The notes under the pieces were generated by a model, which had not been told where the DNA came from, made no database searches, and saw nothing but the letters and a program-made list of their open reading frames with translations. The translations under genes and the position numbers were made by a program. Shown here one piece after another: positions 34,548-39,660 of a stretch of 39,660 nt of DNA. Source of the stretch: Pseudomonadota bacterium (GTDB lineage: Bacteria > Myxococcota_A > Polyangia > Haliangiales > Haliangiaceae); NCBI GenBank assembly GCA_022360315.1, contig JAKSDA010000246.1, forward strand, positions 1 to 39,660. Reading direction: 5' to 3'. Within the stretch, counting starts at the first letter, position 1. Each line of letters begins with the position of its first letter.

Positions 34548-35357
34548 TCAACGACCTTCGGGAATGCTCAGCAATACATCGGTATTGGCAACGATACGCA
34601 ACAGATCTTCGACATTCATCTCGGAGGTGAAGACATAACCAATACCGCGCTTGTCTTTGTGGGCGACGACATTATAACCCATGCTCTGCCCGACCCACAG
34701 CTCGCGTCCTGCAACCACGTGACGCCGGCCGGTGCGAAGATCGATATCAGATGCGTCGAGTAACAGGGCCGAAATCTCGAAATTGCGATAAGCGATGCTG
34801 ACGTCGTAATAGATTTGCAGGGCGTCGCGGCCATTTAGATGGCTGAGTCTGGCTCCGCGCAGAGTTGTCTCGGGATTGTTGAAGCGCGGTAGATGAACCC
34901 GCTGCCGCAGGTGACGATCAGCCCAATCGCCCACTGCAGCACCACGTACTTCGATGGGCAATCGACGCATGTGTCGCTTGACCGCGGCGTCGACCGTTGT
35001 TTCGGGTCGGGGATGGTCGCCTTGAACGCTCACGACAAAAAGGATCAAGGCGGCAGCTGCGGCCAGGCTTGCACCACCGGGAAGTATCCAGCTCCAATGC
35101 GATTTGTCGCGTTTGCGGGCCGTCCAGTCTTCGCGGTCCAGCGCCGCCGAGATGCTCTCGTAGAGAGCAGCGGGAGCCGCCGGAGGCGCGAGTTTCTCGC
35201 GCACGTGCCGGTGGAATTGCGTCTCCTCGGTGACGTGCTTCTTGCACGCTCCGCACGCGGCGACGTGCTCCTCCAGAGAAGCCTCATCGTCTGCGGCGAG
35301 TTCACCGTCGAGGAATGTTTGAACCAGGGTTTCTATGTCTCCACAATTTACGGACAT
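34548..35357 (-). CDS. Membrane-anchored zinc-finger anti-sigma factor
   Basis: The 269-residue protein starts with a ZAS-type anti-sigma domain: HVAACGAC carries the HxxxCxxC zinc site (His31, Cys35, Cys38). A single transmembrane helix (about residues 85-110, WILPGGASLAAAAALILFVV) follows. The extracytoplasmic domain of about 160 residues (GRDALQIYYDVSIAYRNFEI ... GYNVVAHKDKRGIGYVFTSE) was not recognised. Such proteins hold an ECF sigma factor at the membrane until a signal releases it. ATG 35357 with GAGG just upstream is preferred. An alternative TTG at 35381 overlaps the sigma stop codon (TTGA) and would allow tight coupling. It follows its likely partner sigma gene directly. Confidence 0.85.
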   Translation of the reverse strand: MSVNCGDIETLVQTFLDGELAADDEASLEEHVAACGACKKHVTEETQFHRHVREKLAPPAAPAALYESISAALDREDWTARKRDKSHWSWILPGGASLAAAAALILFVVSVQGDHPRPETTVDAAVKRHMRRLPIEVRGAAVGDWADRHLRQRVHLPRFNNPETTLRGARLSHLNGRDALQIYYDVSIAYRNFEISALLLDASDIDLRTGRRHVVAGRELWVGQSMGYNVVAHKDKRGIGYVFTSEMNVEDLLRIVANTDVLLSIPEGR

Positions 35358-35377
35358 CGCCTCGGGTCTCCGAGATG

Positions 35378-36052
35378 TCAATTTTGGCGTTTTCTATATT
35401 CGGCCAGGTTGATTGTGACCGCACTCTCTGTTTCATCCGCACAGGCCGCTCCGGACTCCGCTCTACGTGCCGCACCATTCGCGGACTTGATGATGCCCTC
35501 GGCCACGGCAAAATCGTGAAGTTCCTTCTTTAGCAATCGGCGGCCGCGGTGCAGCCGGCTCATCACTGTACCGACCGGACACTCCATGATGTCGGCTATC
35601 TCCTTGTAGGAGAAACCCTGCACATCGCAAAGTACCACCGCGACCCGAAAGTCAGACGGCAGTGCTTCGAGAGCACGAGCGACGTCGTCAGACAACGTGC
35701 GATCAATGAGAAGTTTCTCGGGATCGCGGAGGCTCGTCGCACGCTCCTGGACCAGTACTCCGTCGGTCGCCTCTTGCTCGGCCGCCGCGCGATTGATCAC
35801 TTCACGTGAACGCTTTTTCTTTTGATAGCTGTTGATGAAGGTGTTGGTGAGAATGCGGAAGAGCCAGGCCTTGCAGTTGGAATCTTTTTGAAACGTGTCC
35901 CAGAATCGATACGCTCGCAGCACTGCATCCTGTACCAGATCTTCGGCATCCCGAGGGTTGCGCGTGAGCCGATAAGCAGCTCCGTAAAGCGCATCCAGAT
36001 GGGGAAGAGCCGTTCGTTCGAACTCGCTTCTTTGCTTGCGCCGACTCAGCAT
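35378..36052 (-). CDS. ECF-type RNA polymerase sigma factor, partner of the adjacent anti-sigma
   Basis: The 224-residue protein has ECF region 2 (about 15-85: LYGAAYRLTRNPRDAEDLVQ, then KAWLFRILTNTFINSYQKK) and region 4 (about 125-180: LPSDFRVAVVLCDVQGFSYK and MECPVGTVMSRLHRGRRLLK). The motif set resembles the RpoE/SigR-like ECF branch controlled by zinc anti-sigma factors. A C-terminal tail of about 40 residues beyond region 4, rich in Ala, is unusual. ATG 36052 is chosen because the conserved region begins soon after it; the frame is open to 36124 without similarity. The anti-sigma gene starts 20 nt downstream. A 17-bp palindrome lies 27-43 bp upstream of the start. Confidence 0.9.
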   Translation of the reverse strand: MLSRRKQRSEFERTALPHLDALYGAAYRLTRNPRDAEDLVQDAVLRAYRFWDTFQKDSNCKAWLFRILTNTFINSYQKKKRSREVINRAAAEQEATDGVLVQERATSLRDPEKLLIDRTLSDDVARALEALPSDFRVAVVLCDVQGFSYKEIADIMECPVGTVMSRLHRGRRLLKKELHDFAVAEGIIKSANGAARRAESGAACADETESAVTINLAEYRKRQN

Positions 36053-36078
36053 GACTCTTGAACGCGGTAACCCGACCG

Positions 36079-36095
36079 GGGAATAGCTTATTCCC
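36079..36095. promoter_or_regulatory. GGGAATA-GCT-TATTCCC palindrome, possible operator
   Basis: Seven-base perfect inverted arms around a 3-nt centre lie just upstream of the ECF sigma gene. The position fits a repressor or activator site near its promoter. No other copy was seen in the window. Confidence 0.45.
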
Positions 36096-36124
36096 AATAC
36101 AGCTGGGCAGAGCGGGAAAATCAC

Positions 36125-36633
36125 TCAGTGAACTTTTCCAAGTATCTTGAATTGTTTACGCTTTGGCAAGGGCTGCGAGTTACCCTCCGGCCTCGGTCGA
36201 CGCGGTCTGCGATCCGTTCGTCACGGCTGGCCGGCGCTAGTATTTTGGCTTCATCAGCCGAGATCCATGCAAAATCGTGTCTTCACCCCCTGTATCGCCG
36301 GGTACCTCGGTTACTGATCGCTCCTTGAACATAACAGCGGTTCAGCCATACGTCGGCCCGTCGATAACCAATGTGAATCATTGGCTTCCAATACGCGAGC
36401 CCACACCATACCTACTCGACATGCAGGTTGTATCGCGCATACAGTCTCAGGCATGTATCCGTCGAGCTTCCTGGGTGGTTGCTGACGGGTCGCCAGTGAC
36501 TCTTCAAAGTATGTGCTCCGGATTAACTTCAATCTATCGTAATATTTTATGAAAACCTTGGATCACTGGGACTGAGCAAAGCGGCGGCTTGTAGTAGAAT
36601 TTCGGAAGGCACCATCGGCAGGTAACCTAGATT
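36125..36633. other. Intergenic region between divergent ECF and NtrC-type genes, no gene
   Basis: The stretch is AT-richer than the coding DNA around it, and short plus-strand frames lack coding character. It must contain the promoter of the sigma-54 activator gene. TTGGCTTCCAATACGC near 36381 has the -24 half of a sigma-54 promoter and the right GG/GC spacing but a poor -12 half. Confidence 0.45.
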
Positions 36634-38052
36634 ATGGATCGATTCTCGCATCGAGAAAGTAGCAGCTTGGAATCTCCAGAGAGGCGCTCTGCGTCTGTTC
36701 TACTCGTAGACGACGAAGCTCCGCTCCGACGTGCGTTTGAACGTTACTTACGTCGTGCTGGTCATACAGTGCGGTGTGCAGCCACTGTCGAAGAAGGCCG
36801 TTCGGCACTGTCCGAAACCGAAGTTGATGTGGCGATCGTCGATTTTCGTCTTCCAGACGGTAGTGGCGCAGATCTCATTCGCTGGGCGGTATCGAATAAT
36901 CGTGCGCAGTCTGTGTACTGCATGACCGGTAATGCCAGCGGGCGGGCGGCCACGGAAGTTCTGGAGGCCGGAGGTATCGAGGTTCTCGAGAAGCCGATCG
37001 ACGTCGATCGACTTGCCGAGTTGATTCCGACACAGGACCTTGTGGAGGCGTCCGACACTCATTATCTGAACGAAGATCTGGAATCCTGGCGCACCTGCTA
37101 CGCTCGCGACATTGTCGGCGACGACGAGCGCTTGGTCGAAGCGCTCGAAACGGTCCGCAATATAACCGACACGGATTGTACTGTCCTTCTCACTGGCGAG
37201 AGTGGAACGGGCAAAGAAATGGTCGCGCGCGCTCTGCACGGGAGCTCCACGCGCGCCACGGGGCCATTTGTCGCGCTCAACTGTGCCGCGATACCCGATA
37301 CCATGGTCGAGGCGGAGCTTTTTGGCCACGTTCGCGGTGCATTCACCGGAGCGCATCACTCGCGAGGTGGCCGGGTTGTCGCGGCCAGTGGCGGTACTCT
37401 GTTTCTCGATGAAATCGGCGATATGCCGCTTCAGGCCCAGGCCAAGCTACTGCGCGTGCTGCAGGATCGGACGATCATGCCGGTAGGCGCAGATATGCCG
37501 GTTTCCATCGACATCCGCGTCGTTGCCGCGACAAATCAGGACCTCGAGGCAATGATCGCTGCCAGCCGATTTCGCGCCGATCTCTACTACCGGCTCAGTG
37601 TCATCCCGATCGAGTTGCCCCCCCTTCGCGAGCGCGGTGACGATGTTATCAAGTTAGCGCGGGTATTGCTCGGCGAGGCCAATGCTCGCAACCAACGGCA
37701 GGTGACAGGCATCGATAAATCTGCCGAACGCGCCCTGCTGTCGTTTGATTGGCCGGGCAACGTACGTGAACTGGCTCATCTCATCGAGCGCACCGTGCTG
37801 CTCAAGGGCAGTGGCGTCATCACAGCCTCAGATCTTCGCTTGCGCTCCACAGGAGCGTTGCCGCGGGGCCAGAGACCGTTTAAGTCCACGGTGAACCTCG
37901 ATCTGCGCAGCACCATCGACCAGGTCGAACGCCAGCTCATCGATGAGGCGCTCGACCGCACTGGTGGAAACCGCACCGAGGCCGCGTCGCTTTTGGGCGT
38001 CAATCGCACCACGCTGGTGGAAAAAATCCGCAAACACAACGCTTCGCTCTAG
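36634..38052 (+). CDS. NtrC-family sigma-54-dependent response regulator
   Basis: The 472-residue protein has all three domains. The receiver (about 20-130) has acidic pocket residues in LLVDDEAP, phospho-acceptor Asp70 (AIVDFRLPDGSG), Thr98 and Lys120. The AAA+ sigma-54-interaction domain has Walker A GESGTGKE (188-195), the sigma-54 contact loop GAFTGA (235-240), Walker B FLDEIGD (Asp259, Glu260) and FRADLYYRLSV. The C-terminal Fis-type helix-turn-helix is GNRTEAASLLGVNRTTLVEK. All key residues are intact, so it should be an active enhancer-binding activator. No histidine kinase is adjacent (an orphan regulator). Its TAG stop codon lies in the terminal CTAG of a dispersed repeat. A consensus sigma-54 promoter 440 bp downstream, before the MipA-like gene, is a likely target. 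Confidence 0.93.
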   Translation: MDRFSHRESSSLESPERRSASVLLVDDEAPLRRAFERYLRRAGHTVRCAATVEEGRSALSETEVDVAIVDFRLPDGSGADLIRWAVSNNRAQSVYCMTGNASGRAATEVLEAGGIEVLEKPIDVDRLAELIPTQDLVEASDTHYLNEDLESWRTCYARDIVGDDERLVEALETVRNITDTDCTVLLTGESGTGKEMVARALHGSSTRATGPFVALNCAAIPDTMVEAELFGHVRGAFTGAHHSRGGRVVAASGGTLFLDEIGDMPLQAQAKLLRVLQDRTIMPVGADMPVSIDIRVVAATNQDLEAMIAASRFRADLYYRLSVIPIELPPLRERGDDVIKLARVLLGEANARNQRQVTGIDKSAERALLSFDWPGNVRELAHLIERTVLLKGSGVITASDLRLRSTGALPRGQRPFKSTVNLDLRSTIDQVERQLIDEALDRTGGNRTEAASLLGVNRTTLVEKIRKHNASL

Positions 38053-38110
38053 CAGCGTTCGGAAAAATCCCAACGCCGCTACCAGTATTGGGCAAAGCCC
38101 TCCGGCGGAC
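38049..38110. repeat. Dispersed inverted-repeat element, copy 2
   Basis: The reverse complement of this 62-bp stretch matches 2978-3041 with few differences: it shares GTCCGCCGGAGGGCTTTGCC, CAAT, TGGTAGCGGCGTT, GATTTTTCC and GAACGCTGCTAG. It supplies the stop codon region of the sigma-54 activator gene. The GGGC-AAA-GCCC hairpin is kept. A further hairpin, CCGGCGG/CCGCCGG at 38102-38119, overlaps its end, and the structure may help end transcription of the regulator gene. Confidence 0.85.
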
Positions 38111-38119
38111 TCCCGCCGG

Positions 38120-38494
38120 GCGTCCATGTACCCAAAATCGGCTGATCGCCGCTCTCGGCCGGGGCGCACGCAGATTCGGGAAGGACGATGTCACGAGTCT
38201 GGCTGCTGCGTGCGGTCGCAGCTACTCGTTGCTTCGAAGTAACGATTGAGTCAGTCCGATATCACCCGGGGGAGCGAAGCTGGTCAGAATCAAGAATGGC
38301 ACGAGAAAATTCGCCAGATCCAGCACACGTCAAAAAGCGCGATCGATCACAGGTGAGTACAGACGATTATACCCAAGAGTGAACGATATTACTGGTACTT
38401 AAGCGATCGGTGACGGGCTTGTGCGAGGTAATTCACCGCATTGTTGATATATTTCTCTATCCGGGAAACCCCACGTACGGATACGATCTATCCC
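38120..38494. other. Leader region of the MipA-like gene, possible activator sites
   Basis: No credible gene was seen. The region becomes AT-rich towards the right. It is where upstream activator sites for the sigma-54 regulator would be expected (about 80-200 bp before the promoter). Two related motifs, GCGATCGATCAC (near 38339) and GCGATCGGTGAC (near 38403), are candidates. Confidence 0.3.
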
Positions 38495-38510
38495 TGGCAC
38501 ATCATTTGCT
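38495..38510 (+). promoter_or_regulatory. Sigma-54 (-24/-12) promoter
   Basis: TGGCACATCATTTGCT matches the sigma-54 consensus TGGCACRNNNNTTGCW at every fixed position, with the obligatory GG-N10-GC spacing (GG 38496-38497, GC 38508-38509). It lies 87 bp before the proposed start of the MipA-like gene on the same strand. Confidence 0.8.
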
Positions 38511-38596
38511 TGTAGTAATCTGGTAAGTAACGAGAATTAAAGGGCTACTGATTACAGATCGTGCTGTTCTTGATTGCTCGCCACTCGCCAAAGCAT

Positions 38597-39559
38597 ATGA
38601 ATTTGCGCACGTTATCTTCCCCACGCAGCAACAGTAAATATCGCCAGAAACGCGTGCTTGGCCCTCGGCGTTCACTTCGGGCTCGGCTGTTGGGGGGCTG
38701 GCGTTTTCCCGTCCGGCCCCTGGCCGTTGTGTTTTGTCTGGTCGCGAGTTTCTTGTTTGTTCCCCGCTCTGCCGGGGCCGAAAGTGAGCCGCTGTGGGAA
38801 CTCGGAGTCGGGCTGGTCGGTATCAGCTTGCCGGACTACAACGGTTCTGACGAGCGCAGTAGCCGCATTTTTCCAATGCCGTATCTGATCTATCGCGGCG
38901 GCCTGTTTCAAGCTGACCGCGACGGATTGCATTTCCTTTCCACCGACCGCTTCGCATTCGATGTCAGCGTCAACGCAACTCCTCCGGTGAGCAGTGCCGA
39001 CAGCGGAGTTCGTGAGGGCATGCCCGATTTGCTGCCCAGCGTAGAGGTCGGTCCGATGGCGAAATTCGTTGTGCTGTCCAACGCCGATAAATCGCGCGTG
39101 TTGAAGATTCGGCTGGCCTGGCGCGCTGTCATCGCGACCGACATTCGACAGTGGAAGGCACCTGGCTGGGTTTTCAGTCCCGATGTGGCGCTGACTCTGA
39201 GAGCAGCATCGACCTCGGCCAGCAGCCGTGAAGCCAACATCTCAGTTGGTCCGCTCATGGCCAGCAGAGGAGTGCACGACTATTACTACAGCGTCGATGA
39301 TGCGCACAAGACTGCAGATCGCGCCCTCTACGAGGCCCGTGCCGGATATGCTGGGCTGCGCGCGACAGCACGCGTCAGCTGGCGTTTTTCCAATATCTGG
39401 TTCAGTGTCTTTACCCGCTACGATGATTTGCACGGAGCCTCGTTTGCACAGAGTCCTCTGGTCCCGGCCAAATACGCATTCATCGTCGGAACTGGATTTG
39501 CTGTGATATTCGCCCGCTCTGCTAAGGTCGACTTGAGCACTTTTCGACCGGACAAGTGA
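38597..39559 (+). CDS. MipA/OmpV-family outer-membrane protein
   Basis: The 320-residue protein has a basic N-terminus, a hydrophobic signal core (PLAVVFCLVASFLFVP) and a likely cleavage site after SAGA. The mature part starts WELGVGLVGISLPDYNGSDE, the typical opening of the MipA/OmpV beta-barrel family. Alternating polar/hydrophobic strands follow, with aromatic girdle residues, to a C-terminus ending in VDLSTFRPDK. Family members form outer-membrane channels or scaffold murein enzymes. ATG 38597 is proposed; GTG 38561 (12 codons earlier) or a later GTG near 38656 are alternatives, and the latter would give a more normal signal-peptide length. A sigma-54 promoter lies upstream, so expression is probably switched by an activator, perhaps the neighbouring one. 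Confidence 0.8.
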   Translation: MNLRTLSSPRSNSKYRQKRVLGPRRSLRARLLGGWRFPVRPLAVVFCLVASFLFVPRSAGAESEPLWELGVGLVGISLPDYNGSDERSSRIFPMPYLIYRGGLFQADRDGLHFLSTDRFAFDVSVNATPPVSSADSGVREGMPDLLPSVEVGPMAKFVVLSNADKSRVLKIRLAWRAVIATDIRQWKAPGWVFSPDVALTLRAASTSASSREANISVGPLMASRGVHDYYYSVDDAHKTADRALYEARAGYAGLRATARVSWRFSNIWFSVFTRYDDLHGASFAQSPLVPAKYAFIVGTGFAVIFARSAKVDLSTFRPDK

Positions 39560-39625
39560 GTGAGAGGGAGCGTGAGCGGCGCGGGGGAGCGCGAGCGTGG
39601 GGCGAGCGGCGAGCGTGAGCACGAG
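39560..39625. repeat. Purine-rich low-complexity tract
   Basis: After the MipA-like gene the plus strand consists of variants of GAGCGTGAGC and GCGAGCGGCG, a degenerate short repeat that is G-rich on one strand. No gene or terminator was recognised before the window edge. Confidence 0.5.
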
Positions 39626-39660
39626 TCTGGGTCACGGGGCGGCTTGCGGCGTGCACGGTA

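Noticed and set aside
36160..36180. TTTGGCAAGGGCTGCG as a sigma-54 promoter for the activator gene
   Set aside because: The GG and GC are 8 bases apart instead of the required 10.

Overview
This is a GC-rich bacterial chromosome segment, most likely from a myxobacterium or a close relative (Myxococcota, perhaps Nannocystineae/Haliangiales-like). The assignment is inferred from gene content: large Ser/Thr kinases of the kinase-AAA-TPR type, a FrzS-like pseudo-receiver/coiled-coil protein, WGSGPxNVFAVG beta-propeller repeats, several ECF sigma factors and many predicted lipoproteins. No rRNA, tRNA or CRISPR array was seen.

Layout. (1) 1-3200 is an accessory, decayed zone. It holds the 3' end of a WGSG-repeat protein gene, a seven-copy array of GTGATCAC palindromes, remnants of IS21-type istA and istB with a scrap of a Tn3-family transposase between them, a 43-nt palindrome, about 1 kb without a credible gene, a 72-bp element with terminal inverted repeats, and a fossil WGSG repeat. 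(2) 3205-5203 encodes a SoxC-like Tat-exported molybdopterin enzyme and a SoxD-like cytochrome c in overlapping frames. (3) 5315-17042, same strand, encodes a metzincin-TPR lipoprotein, a Ser/Thr kinase with a C-terminal multi-pass membrane region, and two large paralogous kinase-AAA-TPR proteins. (4) 17065-19651 on the minus strand reads PhoD-like phosphatase, ECF sigma factor, thioredoxin. (5) 19802-21445 is a short Hsp70-like protein. (6) 21678-25887 is glcD-glcE-glcF (glycolate/D-lactate oxidation). (7) 25976-29869 (minus) is a large secreted subtilase. (8) 30230-34190 (minus) is the FrzS-like protein followed by HflX. (9) 34548-36052 (minus) is an ECF sigma factor with a membrane zinc-finger anti-sigma factor. 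(10) 36634-38052 is an NtrC-type sigma-54 activator, followed by a second, inverted copy of the repeat from 2970-3041. (11) 38597-39559 is a MipA/OmpV-type outer-membrane protein preceded by a textbook -24/-12 promoter.

How the parts may work together. The metzincin lipoprotein and the first two kinase genes are tightly spaced and probably co-transcribed, with the third kinase 150 bp further on. The sigma-54 activator and the sigma-54 promoter in front of the MipA-like gene form a plausible local regulator-target pair. The PhoD/ECF/thioredoxin run may be one operon; its thioredoxin start codon is preceded by an unusual 11-bp tandem array of Shine-Dalgarno-like sequences.

Most likely undescribed elements: the tandem ribosome-binding-site array at thioredoxin, the sigma-54 regulator/outer-membrane pair, the dispersed inverted-repeat element, and the kinase trio with one catalytically atypical member. 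Functions rest on motif reading and memory of families; no database search was run.
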